From assembly GCA_900543325.1 (NCBI GenBank), contig UQQU01000065.1:1-18907 (forward strand): DNA of 18,907 nucleotides, given 5' to 3'. The first letter of the stretch is position 1, and each line of letters starts with the position of its first letter. Both the position numbers and the translations under genes were made by a program. This document shows positions 1 through 7,688 of the stretch, one piece after another. The notes beneath the pieces are model-generated. The model ran no database searches, was not told the origin of the DNA, and worked only from the letters and a program-made list of their open reading frames with translations. Origin of the DNA: an uncultured Clostridium sp. (GTDB lineage: Bacteria; Bacillota; Clostridia; Clostridiales; Clostridiaceae).

Positions 1-17
1 AATCCAAATATTGGATT
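1..17. other. Short inverted repeat at window edge
   Basis: The sequence AATCCAAATATTGGATT can form a 7-bp stem with a 3-nt loop. It lies 25-41 nt downstream of the eutH stop codon on the minus strand, so it could be part of a terminator. The window ends there, so a following T-run cannot be seen. The neighbouring bases 18-30 are unusually GC-rich for this region; I do not recognise them. Confidence 0.3.
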
Positions 18-41
18 GACCCCGGAGGTTCATACATATAT

Positions 42-1130
42 TTACAATTCACTTTTTTCCTTGCTACTTCTTGTAAAAATTAGTGCTATTATAATTGCAC
101 ATAATCCTGCAAATAATTTGCTTAATATTACTGGAATTATCATTTTTATTTCAACACCGGCTGTAAATCCTAAATGAGCTCCTAAAGTTGATGTAGCTGC
201 AACTAACCATGCTACATTTATTATTTTCCCATTATTATTCATATCTTTTAACATCTTAAAAACAGGAATACTATTTGCTAAGGAAAAAATTATACCTGCA
301 ACACTTGTAGAATCCAAACCTATATATTTTCCTAATTTTCTAAGCGGCTTGTCTAATAAATTTATTATTAATGTTAATATAGGAAATGTTCCTAACAGAA
401 CTATTCCAATATTTATTACTACATTCATTCCTTCATTAATAGGTGCCATTCCTTTAATTAATACTACACCTGTTAAGCTTTCAAAAGCTGCAGCTGCTAA
501 ACCTATTGTACTAATCCACATAATAAATTTCCCAAAATATAATACACCTTTTATCATTGCAGATTGGAAAAATTTTAAACCTAAAACTAGTATTAATGAA
601 ATTAAAATAATAGGAATAATATTTATTAAAAGTACCTTTATATTTATTTTCATTATTAATCCACCAACAATTGACCCTAACGGTATAGTTGATAATCCTA
701 TTAATAATCCTTTTGCAAAAAATTCTTTATCTTTTTCTTCTATTAGTCCTAATGCAACAGGAATAGAAAATACTATAGTACATCCCAACATAGATGCAAC
801 TATTAATCCTGAAAATAAAGCAATTTGTTTATCTTCTCCTAATGATAAAGCTAGCTGATACCCTCCCATATCATTGGCCAAAATTGAAGCAAACATTGCA
901 GGATCTGCACCTAAAAACTTGTAAAAAGGTATTATTATTGGACCTAAAATATTAGATATTACTGGTGATAAACTAACTATACCAACCATACTAAGTGCTA
1001 AAGGTCCCATTGCATTTAATCCTTCTTCAAATTTTTCTCCCAATCCAAATTTATTTTTTAATAATCGGTCAGTAGCTCCAATAAGTATACCTATTGCCAT
1101 TAACCATATTATAAACTTGTCAAATGTCAT
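42..1130 (-). CDS. eutH: Ethanolamine permease EutH
   Basis: A 362-residue, almost wholly hydrophobic protein with about ten membrane segments. It matches the EutH family from start to end, including the conserved stretch around residues 75-100 (GADPAMFASILANDMGGY) and the GLDSTSVAGIIFSLANSIP region near residue 275. EutH transports ethanolamine across the cytoplasmic membrane to feed ethanolamine ammonia-lyase. The length is normal for the Gram-positive form. The ATG start has a GGGAG motif about 12 nt upstream. No other eut gene is in view, so it is either the last gene of an operon continuing past the window edge or a solitary transporter; its own promoter just upstream favours independent expression. 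The family call is firm; the substrate is taken from the family. Confidence 0.9.
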   Translation of the reverse strand: MTFDKFIIWLMAIGILIGATDRLLKNKFGLGEKFEEGLNAMGPLALSMVGIVSLSPVISNILGPIIIPFYKFLGADPAMFASILANDMGGYQLALSLGEDKQIALFSGLIVASMLGCTIVFSIPVALGLIEEKDKEFFAKGLLIGLSTIPLGSIVGGLIMKINIKVLLINIIPIILISLILVLGLKFFQSAMIKGVLYFGKFIMWISTIGLAAAAFESLTGVVLIKGMAPINEGMNVVINIGIVLLGTFPILTLIINLLDKPLRKLGKYIGLDSTSVAGIIFSLANSIPVFKMLKDMNNNGKIINVAWLVAATSTLGAHLGFTAGVEIKMIIPVILSKLFAGLCAIIIALIFTRSSKEKSEL

Positions 1131-1170
1131 ATATTAATCCGTCTCCCTACTATATATTATATTCTCTCAA

Positions 1171-1179
1171 ATTATACCA
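1171..1179 (-). promoter_or_regulatory. Extended -10 promoter of eutH
   Basis: On the minus strand the sequence reads TGGTATAAT, a perfect -10 hexamer with the TGn extension, about 40 nt before the eutH start. No good -35 is visible, which is usual for extended -10 promoters. An 8-bp inverted repeat (ATTCTATA / TATAGAAT, 1190-1212) overlaps where the -35 would be and could be an operator, but nothing shows that it is. Confidence 0.6.
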
Positions 1180-1224
1180 TGAAATTTATATTCTATAATA
1201 GCTATATAGAATAAATATAACATA

Positions 1225-1264
1225 AAAAGCAATACCATTATATTTTTCTAATGATATTGCTTTT
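1225..1264 (-). terminator. Terminator after patB pseudogene
   Basis: A 16-bp stem (1225-1240 with 1249-1264) has an 8-nt loop. One position is a C-A mismatch on the plus strand but a U-G wobble in minus-strand RNA, so the structure belongs to the minus strand. It lies 35 nt after the ancestral patB stop codon. Confidence 0.75.
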
Positions 1265-1298
1265 ATTTATTCATGTATCCTTTTTATTATTTTAAAAA

Positions 1299-2477
1299 CT
1301 ACTGTCTTCTCCATAATAATTGATTTATAATATTGTTCATTGCCTCTTCAACAATTTTTCTTTCCGTTGCTAAGTTAATTCTTATATGACCTTTCCCACT
1401 TTCTTCAAACCACGATCAATAATCAACTGCTAAATTACATTTATCTTGAAAAAAACTTTTAATATCTTTTTCATTTATATAATAACTAAAGTCATACCAT
1501 GCTAAGTAAGTTCCTTCTAATGGTGAAATAACTACATGTGGTAAATGTTTTGATAAAACCTCTCTAGTATATTCATAATTTTCTTTAATTTTAGTTAAAA
1601 TTTCATTTAGCCATTCTTCTCCGTAACGATAAGCAGCTTCAACAGCTATATATCCAAATACATTTCCAGAATCGCCACCTATTGATTTAAAATATTTATC
1701 AAACTTTTCTCTTATTTTATTATCTGGAATAATTACAAATGAGTTTTGACATGAAGCAAGATTAAAAGTTTTTGTTGCCGCTGTAAGTGTTACAAGAATA
1801 TCATCATAATTACCTACAGTTGCTGCTGGAATTTGCTTTTTATCACCAATTATTATATCTTGATGTATTTCATCTGCTAAGACAAAAACATTATTAGCCT
1901 TACATATATCTAATACTTTTTTCAGTTCCTCTTTTGTCCATACTCTTCCTACAGGATTATGAGGAGAAGAAAGAATAAATAATTTAACCTTATTTTCAAT
2001 AATATCTTTTTCAAAGCTTTCAAAATCAATAGTATATATTCCTTTGTCATTTTTTAAATTATTAAATATAATTCTTCTATTATTTTCTTCTATGGCATGA
2101 TGAAAAGGATAATATACAGGCCCCATTACAATACAACTATCTCCAGGATTAGTTAAAATATTAATAAACCAAAATAGTGCAGGTACCACTCCAGGAGAAA
2201 ACCTAATCCACTCTCTTTTAACATCGTACCCATGCTTTTCTCTCTCCCAATTTATAAACGCTTCATAATATGAATCTGGTGGCATATGATAACCAAATAT
2301 TCCATGCTCTACTCTTTCTTTTAATGCATCTATTACAGGTTGTGGCGTTTTAAAATCCATATCTGCTACCCACATAGCAATTAAGTTTTCATTTCCAAAT
2401 CTACTTTTTAAGCCATCCCACTTTAAACAGTTACTTCCAATTCTATTTTCTAATCCACTATTCACTAATCTATTCAT
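1299..2477 (-). pseudogene. patB: PatB/MalY-type C-S lyase, nonsense mutant
   Basis: PLP-dependent fold-type I aminotransferase-like protein of the MalY/PatB family (cystathionine beta-lyase / cysteine desulfhydrase activity, cystathionine to homocysteine). Visible are FGYHMPP near residue 61, SPHNPVGRVW at 171-180, the PLP-contacting ADEIHQD at 201-207, and the Schiff-base lysine in TKTFNL (Lys236). The open frame stops after 353 residues at a TGA (1416-1418), but the same frame continues for 38 codons of clear family sequence (SWFEESGKGHIRINLAT...) to TAG at 1299-1301. The expected residue at the stop is Gly (DYGSWF), so GGA to TGA explains it. The lost tail includes the substrate carboxylate-binding Arg region (HIRINLA), so the short product is probably inactive. 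The start has a GGAAGG motif 8 nt upstream. The gene lies 20 nt after the metB-like pseudogene, as one operon. Confidence 0.85.
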
Positions 2478-2497
2478 TTTTTTACCTTCCTTAACTT

Positions 2498-3514
2498 TTA
2501 CTCTAATACACTTTTTAAATCATTTATTAAATCATCAATATTCTCTATTCCAATTGAAAGTCTTATTAAATATTCATCCATGCCTAGTCTTTTTTTAATT
2601 TCTTCTGGTATTTCTGAATGTGTTTGTGTAAATGGATAAGTTATTAAAGATTCTACTCCCCCCAAGCTTTCAGCGAAACTAATTACTTTTAAATTTGATA
2701 ATAAGCTTTCCACATATTTTTTATCTTTAACTCTAAAAGAAATCATTCCTCCAAAGCCACTGCTTTGTTCTTTATTAATTTCATATCCTTTATGATTATT
2801 TAGTCCTACATAATATACCTTTTCAACATTTTTATTAGATTCTAACCATTTAGCAATCTTAATGGCATTTTCTTGTATTCTATCCATTCTTATATGAAGA
2901 GTTTTTAATCCTCTAAGCAATAACCATGAATCAAAAGGCGATAATATGGCACCTGTTGATTTTTGCATAAACCTTAATTTTTCAATTATTTCTTCATTAT
3001 TAGATATAGCAAACCCAGCTAATAAATCATTATGTCCTCCAAGATACTTTGTTCCACTATGAACCACTATATCTGCTCCTAATTCTAATGGTCTTTGATA
3101 ATATGGAGTTAAAAATGTATTGTCCACTATACTAATAATATTTTTTTCTTTACATATATCAGTAATTGCTTTAATATCTGTTACTCTCATCAATGGATTT
3201 GAGGGAGTTTCAATTATTATTCCCTTTGTATTATCTCTTATAGCATCTTTTACTTTATTTATATCGCTTGTATCTATAAATGAAGCTTCTATATTATAAA
3301 CACTATAAACCTCATTAAATAATCTAAATGTCCCTCCATATAAATCCTCTGACAATATTACATGATCTCCAGACTTAAACAAATGTACACAAGCTGTTAA
3401 AGCTGCCATCCCACATGAAAAAGCTAAAGCTTCCTTTCCATTTTCAAGTAAAGCAACAGTTTTTTCTGTTTCTTCCCTAGTTGGATTTTGAAGCCAATAA
3501 TTAAGATTCTTACC
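2498..3514 (-). pseudogene. Cystathionine gamma-synthase/lyase-like, 5' truncated
   Basis: Trans-sulfuration enzyme family (MetB/MetC/MGL), PLP fold-type I. Counting from the ATG at 3409, the PLP lysine motif HSGTKYLGGHND has Lys121, and NPLMRVTDI and SFAESLGGVESLITYP are present. Homology extends upstream of that ATG to about 3514 (NYWLQNPTREETEKT, then a GMAAL motif), where a TAG in the same frame ends it. About 50 N-terminal residues of a usual 380 are absent, and no start codon with a ribosome binding site exists. The conserved YSR-x-x-NPTR motif reads Y-W-L-Q-NPTR, which fits an extra 3-nt deletion removing the Arg that binds the neighbouring subunit's PLP phosphate. The upstream DNA is directly an S-box fragment. 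The family is sure; MetB versus MetC versus methionine gamma-lyase cannot be told. Confidence 0.85.
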
Positions 3515-3548
3515 CTAATAGCAAAATATTGATTTCTTAATTCCTTAT

Positions 3549-3597
3549 AGGTTGTTGGGCTTCATAGGGCCAGTCCCTCCACCACTCTTAATAAGCT
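3549..3597 (-). promoter_or_regulatory. SAM-I (S-box) riboswitch, 5' half only
   Basis: The minus strand reads CTTATTAAGAGTGGTGGAGG followed by GACTGGCCCTATGAAGCCCA and ACAACCT, which matches the conserved 5' half of the SAM-I aptamer: P1 strand, kink-turn, GGAGGGACUGGCCC and the UGAA...CCC...CAACC segment. The conserved 3' half (AGGUGCUAAUUCC, then the closing P1 strand) and the expression-platform terminator are not recognisable before the metB-like coding sequence begins about 35 nt later. A deletion therefore appears to have removed the 3' half of the switch and the gene start together. Normally this element turns off methionine/cysteine genes when SAM is plentiful. As it stands it should not switch. 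Confidence 0.85.
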
Positions 3598-3655
3598 ATT
3601 TTATATATTCTATTTATGCATATATTATTGTATTATTACGTTTTAATGGTGTTAA

Positions 3656-4024
3656 ATGAAACTGTATGGTGATATAAATACAAATCAATTACAACTATTA
3701 GGTAAAGGTACTCAGGGAAGAGTATACAAGATAGATGAAGAAAAATGTATTAAAGTTTTTAAAAGAAAAAATTATTGTGAAAATGAAGTATTTACATTGC
3801 TTATATCACAAAATGATAGTCATTTTCCTAAGCTATATAGCTATGGAGATAATTATATTATACGAGAATTAATAAAAGGTATTGAGTTAGATAAATATCT
3901 ACTGAATAATTCACTTACCCCTATATTATCTAATAAAATATTAGAATTATATGATGCTATGTATAGAATTGGATTTTCAAGATTAGATACAGCATTATTT
4001 CATATTTTTATAACTGATGATTGA
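3656..4024 (+). pseudogene. Protein kinase-like gene, C-terminally truncated
   Basis: The 122-residue frame is the N-terminal part of a small bacterial protein kinase-like protein. It has a glycine-rich loop (GKGTQGRVY, residues 17-25), a candidate ATP-binding Lys in CIKVFKRKN, the Glu/hinge stretch YIIRELIKGIEL, and a catalytic-loop-like segment SRLDTALFHIFITDD (RLD in the HRD place) at the very end. It then stops at TGA (4022-4024), before the DFG-equivalent. MIDT, which would fit that DFG-equivalent, appears in the next frame at 4017, so a short deletion plus frame change probably sits here. Upstream there is only a weak GGTG as ribosome binding site. The gene is divergent from the S-box operon. 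Its kinase substrate is unknown. Confidence 0.65.
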
Positions 4025-4592
4025 TACTTTTGAAAAGTTATTTATTAAATGCTATGCTGATCTTAAAGTTACTAATTATTTAGAGGAATATAACAAAACT
4101 GTCTACTATATAGATTTCAATGACTATAGATTAATTTTTCTTAATTCATTTCATCATGACGAAATTCATAAAATTACTAATAATCAATTAAAATGGTTTG
4201 AAAATGCTTGCTCAGAAAACAATAAAAGAAAATTAGTTTTTGTTCATTCACCAGCTTTTCCTACAGGTGCCCATCTTGGGCATTGCCTTGATTTATATCC
4301 TGAATGTAGAGATTCTTTCTGGTCAATAGTTGATAAGTATGAAATTAAAATAGTCTTCTCATCTCATGAGCATAATTATTCTCGTCGTATCATTTCTGGT
4401 AAAAGTAATGTTAATCAAATCATTTCTGGTGGCGGTGGCGAAAAACTTAAAAGTAAGTATCATAGTAAAAATGGAGTTATTGTACCTCCTATTGCTATAT
4501 ATCATTTTGTTGTAGTAGATTTGAATCCTAAATCTATTAAAATATCTGCTATTAATATAAAAGGGAAAGTATTAGATAAATTTATAATATAG
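4017..4592 (+). pseudogene. Metallophosphoesterase C-terminal fragment
   Basis: The 191-residue frame carries the C-terminal half of a calcineurin-like / purple acid phosphatase-like phosphoesterase: the core strand YYIDFNDYRLIFLNS, the helix QLKWFENA, the metal-ligand His in LVFVHSPAFPTG, and the last metal motif SSHEHNYSRR (usual form GHxHxxxR). The N-terminal metal ligands (DxH, GDN, GNHD/E) are missing, so the protein cannot build the bimetal centre. It overlaps the truncated kinase frame by 8 nt and no ribosome binding site precedes its ATG. The first residues MIDT may really belong to the kinase. The simplest reading is that a deletion joined two formerly separate genes. Confidence 0.7.
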
Positions 4593-4650
4593 AGCCTTCT
4601 TTATTATATTTTTCAATACTATCTGTGTATAGTTAACCTTTTTTTAAAAA

Positions 4651-4695
4651 ATATCACAAGCCTTAACTTAAATTTTAACTTAAGACTTGTGATAT
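4651..4695 (-). terminator. Terminator of the small membrane protein gene
   Basis: A 16-bp stem (4651-4666 with 4680-4695) has one position that is C-A on the plus strand but U-G in minus-strand RNA. On the minus strand it is followed by six T. It lies between two convergent transcription units and may also slow plus-strand transcription from the phosphoesterase fragment. Confidence 0.75.
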
Positions 4696-4747
4696 AAATT
4701 ACTTTTCAACTATTGTCTTACTCAGCTATTTTTAGATTTTAAAATTT

Positions 4748-5062
4748 TTATATTAATTGTATAGAAGCAACTATTATGCCTATTATAATTAACGTTATAA
4801 TTAGTGATACACTTTGTACTACTATATATCCAACTAAATTTATTTTTGTTTTCTCGCTCTTTACTAAAAAAAAGCATCTAATGGCTCTATATGACACTGT
4901 TATGAAAAATACACTTATAAGAATTGTTAATATTTTTATAAGCATAATTAGCTCATCATTTCTTACTATCCAATTTAGAAATAAAACTATTGGCAATACA
5001 ATAAATACCGTAACCAAAAGAATCAACCCAACATCTGTAATTACTATATTTCTCTTTTTCAT
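4748..5062 (-). CDS. Small membrane protein, unknown function
   Basis: A roughly 104-residue protein starting MKKRNIVITD with three or four hydrophobic segments (near residues 10-32, 38-58 and 78-102 of this form), separated by short basic loops such as RAIRCFF and KSEKTK. It has no catalytic motif and I do not recognise a family. The frame can also start 21 nt upstream (5083), but that ATG has no ribosome binding site, while AGGGG lies upstream of the ATG at 5062, so the shorter form is preferred. The long 13-nt spacing leaves some doubt. It is followed by its own terminator and looks monocistronic. Confidence 0.6.
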   Translation of the reverse strand: MKKRNIVITDVGLILLVTVFIVLPIVLFLNWIVRNDELIMLIKILTILISVFFITVSYRAIRCFFLVKSEKTKINLVGYIVVQSVSLIITLIIIGIIVASIQLI

Positions 5063-5478
5063 ACCCTCGTCATCACCCCTCATATTACATTTTATTAAAA
5101 ATATTTCAAAATATAATAACAGTAGTAAATTTATTACAACCTTAATATATTATTTTAATGCAAACATAAAAACAAAAAAGGAACCACTTATAAAGTAGTT
5201 CCTAAAACTTAATAGAATTATCTTCTATTATACCTTCTCTTTTTACTTCTTAAATTCTTCATTAATATAATCTAATTATATAGAAAATACTTTCATTTTA
5301 CAATAATCAACATATATGGCTGTATTTTGAATGGGCTAATTTAATTTTTATTATTATTTTATCTTCATTTACGAGTATATTATATAAGATTACATTCAAT
5401 TTTATTTTTATTAATTATATTGATTCTTACTTTCTACATCTACTACATATTTAAAATTCCATACTGGTAAAAAAATAG
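5063..5478. other. Intergenic stretch with possible gene remnant
   Basis: No convincing gene is present. On the minus strand the frame around 5400-5460 reads PVWNFKYVVDVESKNQYN then stop, which looks like the C-terminal end of a protein but has no upstream gene left; it abuts the FUSC gene's terminator. A 14-codon frame, MKNLRSKKRRYNRR, lies near 5222-5266 without a ribosome binding site. An otherwise unexplained terminator at 5174-5202 suggests that a minus-strand gene once ended here. The rest is plain AT-rich DNA. Confidence 0.35.
5174..5202 (-). terminator. Orphan minus-strand terminator
   Basis: A 10-bp stem (GGAACCACTT at 5180-5189 with AAGTAGTTCC at 5193-5202), wobble-paired in minus-strand RNA, is followed on that strand by six T. 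The nearest complete minus-strand gene upstream (FUSC) already has its own terminator about 280 nt earlier, so this one has no clear gene. Confidence 0.7.
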
Positions 5479-5510
5479 AGACAAGCTCATATTTTTATAT
5501 AAGCTTGTCT
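5479..5510 (-). terminator. Terminator overlapping the FUSC gene end
   Basis: A 14-bp stem (5479-5492 with 5497-5510) with a 4-nt loop uses the last four codons and the stop of the FUSC gene as one arm. In minus-strand RNA it is followed after a few bases by a run of seven U. Confidence 0.8.
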
Positions 5511-6529
5511 ACATATTCTAATTTTTTATTAAATATTAATTTATCTGCCAAAAGAGCTAATATAATTCCTATACATATATAACTTACTCTTTCTATAGCT
5601 GTTATAATAGTTCCATTAGTTAATGAAATTGAAGCAACTACTGACATAGTTATACATATAATTTTATCTCTGTAGTTATTTGTATATGAATCTAAATACC
5701 CAGATAATAACACTAATAACCCTCTTATAGCATTATCTTTAATAACCATAAATAATAACATTATTATAATTACACCTATAATAGTCCCTTGTAAACGCTG
5801 TTTTGATCTTACTCTACAATGTTCAGAATATAATTCTGTTAATGCAAATACTGTATATACTATCCAACGTCCTTGAGCTAAATTAAAGAAAGCTACTAGG
5901 AATACTGCTATTGTTGTAATTAAAGCTACTCTAATTGCATAAGCTCCTCTTACACGATGAATATCAAATTTATTAAATATTCTTATATATTCACTTTCTT
6001 TATTTATAGTATTATCTTTTAAAGAAGCTTTTTCTATATTTGTATTTTCAACCTTGCTACCTTCAACTTTATTATTTTTACTCTTTCTATAAACTACAAG
6101 TTGAACTAACATTATTAAAAATGCACCAGTTGCTAATCCTATTAATCTTTTTGTAAAATCAGTACCTGTTACAGGAGTATATAACATAAATAAATATTGT
6201 AAACCAAAAGGCACAAGTATTCCTTTATGTAATTCAGAAGTTAAAAAATATCCAATTAGCAATAAAATACTGAAATTTAGCACTAATCCTAAATACATAT
6301 AATGGCTTGCTATATGAGAAAAAAACCCAGAAATTAAATTGATAAAAAGTAATTTTATTAAATTACTATATAAATTCTTAGTTAAGTCCTGATGCTTTAA
6401 TACTAATATAGATACTAGTACAGTAACTCCAACTAGGATGTTACTTCTTCCAAATATACCTCCAAACAAGTTAACAAACAATAAAATTATTAGAAACATT
6501 CTAGTGTTAGATATAATCTTTTTTTTCAT
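5495..6529 (-). CDS. FUSC-family inner membrane protein
   Basis: A 344-residue integral membrane protein of the FUSC / aromatic acid exporter type. It is built as two hydrophobic blocks of several membrane segments (about residues 8-150 and 195-330) separated by a charged cytosolic linker (about 150-190). The second block holds the conserved family stretch RVALITTIAVFLVAFFNLAQGRWIVYTVFAL and the RSKQRLQGTIIG motif. Family members are thought to move aromatic acids or similar toxic compounds, but the substrate here is unknown. The ATG has a strong AGGAGGGG motif 6 nt upstream. The gene is complete, with a terminator overlapping its 3' end. It lies downstream of the AraC regulator in the same direction, 155 nt apart, with nothing to show co-regulation. 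Confidence 0.8.
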   Translation of the reverse strand: MKKKIISNTRMFLIILLFVNLFGGIFGRSNILVGVTVLVSILVLKHQDLTKNLYSNLIKLLFINLISGFFSHIASHYMYLGLVLNFSILLLIGYFLTSELHKGILVPFGLQYLFMLYTPVTGTDFTKRLIGLATGAFLIMLVQLVVYRKSKNNKVEGSKVENTNIEKASLKDNTINKESEYIRIFNKFDIHRVRGAYAIRVALITTIAVFLVAFFNLAQGRWIVYTVFALTELYSEHCRVRSKQRLQGTIIGVIIIMLLFMVIKDNAIRGLLVLLSGYLDSYTNNYRDKIICITMSVVASISLTNGTIITAIERVSYICIGIILALLADKLIFNKKLEYVDKLI

Positions 6530-6684
6530 AAAATCCCCTCCTTTTCTCCTCTACCTCTCTAATTATCTTAAACAATGAACAATGTTATCATAAAAAAATA
6601 ATAAATACAACTACAAAAAACTTAATATTTGTAAAAAATTTCAGTAAAATTAATGGAATCTCACTTAAATATTTTATTTTTTAG

Positions 6685-7575
6685 TTACCCTCTTGCTATT
6701 ACTCTGTATTTTGATGGTGTACAACCATAGATATTACGGAATGTTTTTGCAAAATAACTCATATCTTGAAAGCCACAAATTATACCAATATCTACTATTT
6801 TCATATCTGTATTTGTTAATAACTCAGCAGCTTTTTTAATACGAAAAGATTTTAAATATTGTATAGGTGTAGTTCCAATAGTACTATGAAAACAACGAAG
6901 ACATTCACTTACACTTAACGATACACTTTCAGCAATTTCATTAATAGTAATATTATCTGAATAGTGTTCATCAATATATTTAAGCATATTTTTCATACGG
7001 TAACTATCTCGTAATTTCTTTGTTGAAGTATTTAATTCTATACAATCTAAATTTTTGGACATAAGATAAATAATTTTTGATAAAACATTACGAACTTCAA
7101 ATTCATACCCTTCTTCTTCATTAATACAAAGAAACCATGCTTCATCAATACTACAAAGTAAATCCTTTTGCCATTGTATTGAACAATCTAAAAACAGGCC
7201 CTTAAAAGAAGTATTATTTAAAATTGGATTTAAATATTTCCTCCAAAATATACTATTAGAACTACCACCAACTAAACGTGGATGAAATACAATAGAATGA
7301 AATCTACAGGTAGGACTTTCATAAATCCAACCACCATGAAGAACTCCTGTATTAATAAAAAGTCCATTTCCTTCATTTAAAATATATTTTTCACCATCTA
7401 CAGCAATAATAGCACTCCCTTCTGAAACAACAATTAATTCCAATTCTTCATGCCAATGCCAATCAACAGATTTGCTCTGTAAATCAGTATGGTAACATGC
7501 TATAGGGAAACTAGTAATTCCATGTTCAATTAATTCAAGACCAGTTTTATCTATTTTTGATATACATTGTGACAA
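6685..7575 (-). CDS. AraC-family transcriptional regulator
   Basis: A 296-residue protein. Residues about 25-110 form a cupin-like sensor domain (WHWHEELELIVVSEG, then NEGNGLFINTGVLHG). Residues about 193-293 form the two helix-turn-helix AraC DNA-binding domain, with the signature GFQDMSYFAKTFRNIYGCTPSKYR near the end. The WHWHEE motif is typical of regulators that bind a small ligand, often a sugar. The start codon appears to be TTG (7573-7575), with AAGGAG about 11 nt upstream; no ATG is in a better place. It is divergent from the MFS transporter gene over a 113-nt gap, so it most likely controls that transporter, probably as an activator. The ligand is unknown. Confidence 0.9.
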   Translation of the reverse strand: MSQCISKIDKTGLELIEHGITSFPIACYHTDLQSKSVDWHWHEELELIVVSEGSAIIAVDGEKYILNEGNGLFINTGVLHGGWIYESPTCRFHSIVFHPRLVGGSSNSIFWRKYLNPILNNTSFKGLFLDCSIQWQKDLLCSIDEAWFLCINEEEGYEFEVRNVLSKIIYLMSKNLDCIELNTSTKKLRDSYRMKNMLKYIDEHYSDNITINEIAESVSLSVSECLRCFHSTIGTTPIQYLKSFRIKKAAELLTNTDMKIVDIGIICGFQDMSYFAKTFRNIYGCTPSKYRVIARG

Positions 7576-7629
7576 TTCAATAACTACTCCTTTTTGAAGA
7601 TATTATCATATAAAAATGACTATTTTATT

Positions 7630-7659
7630 TTAACAATTATATTTTTTTGATGATATAAT
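7630..7659 (+). promoter_or_regulatory. Promoter of the MFS transporter gene
   Basis: TTAACA (7630-7635) and a perfect TATAAT (7654-7659) are separated by 18 nt, with AAAGGGGG as ribosome binding site 7 nt before the ATG at 7689. The promoter sits in the intergenic region shared with the divergent AraC regulator, where regulator binding sites would be expected; I could not pick out a repeated operator. Confidence 0.7.
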
Positions 7660-7688
7660 CATATTAAGATATAAAGGGGGAAAGCAAT

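Noticed and set aside
18..40. GC-rich patch resembling part of a tRNA T-arm
   Set aside because: No acceptor stem or cloverleaf can be drawn; too short to support any RNA gene.
349..858. Plus-strand open frame of 169 codons
   Set aside because: It lies wholly antisense to eutH, has no ribosome binding site, and its odd Ile/Pro/Asn-rich composition is that of a shadow of a membrane protein gene.
3500..3512. TCTTAAT as the 3' strand of riboswitch helix P1
   Set aside because: It pairs with ATTAAGA, which belongs to the region after P1 in the consensus; the match is likely accidental in AT-rich DNA.
5060..5083. Four-codon frame (MTRV) overlapping the start of the small membrane protein
   Set aside because: AGGGG stands only 2 nt before its ATG, so efficient translation is unlikely; probably chance.
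4776..5198. Plus-strand frame of 140 codons
   Set aside because: Antisense to the small membrane protein and running through a terminator; no start signal.
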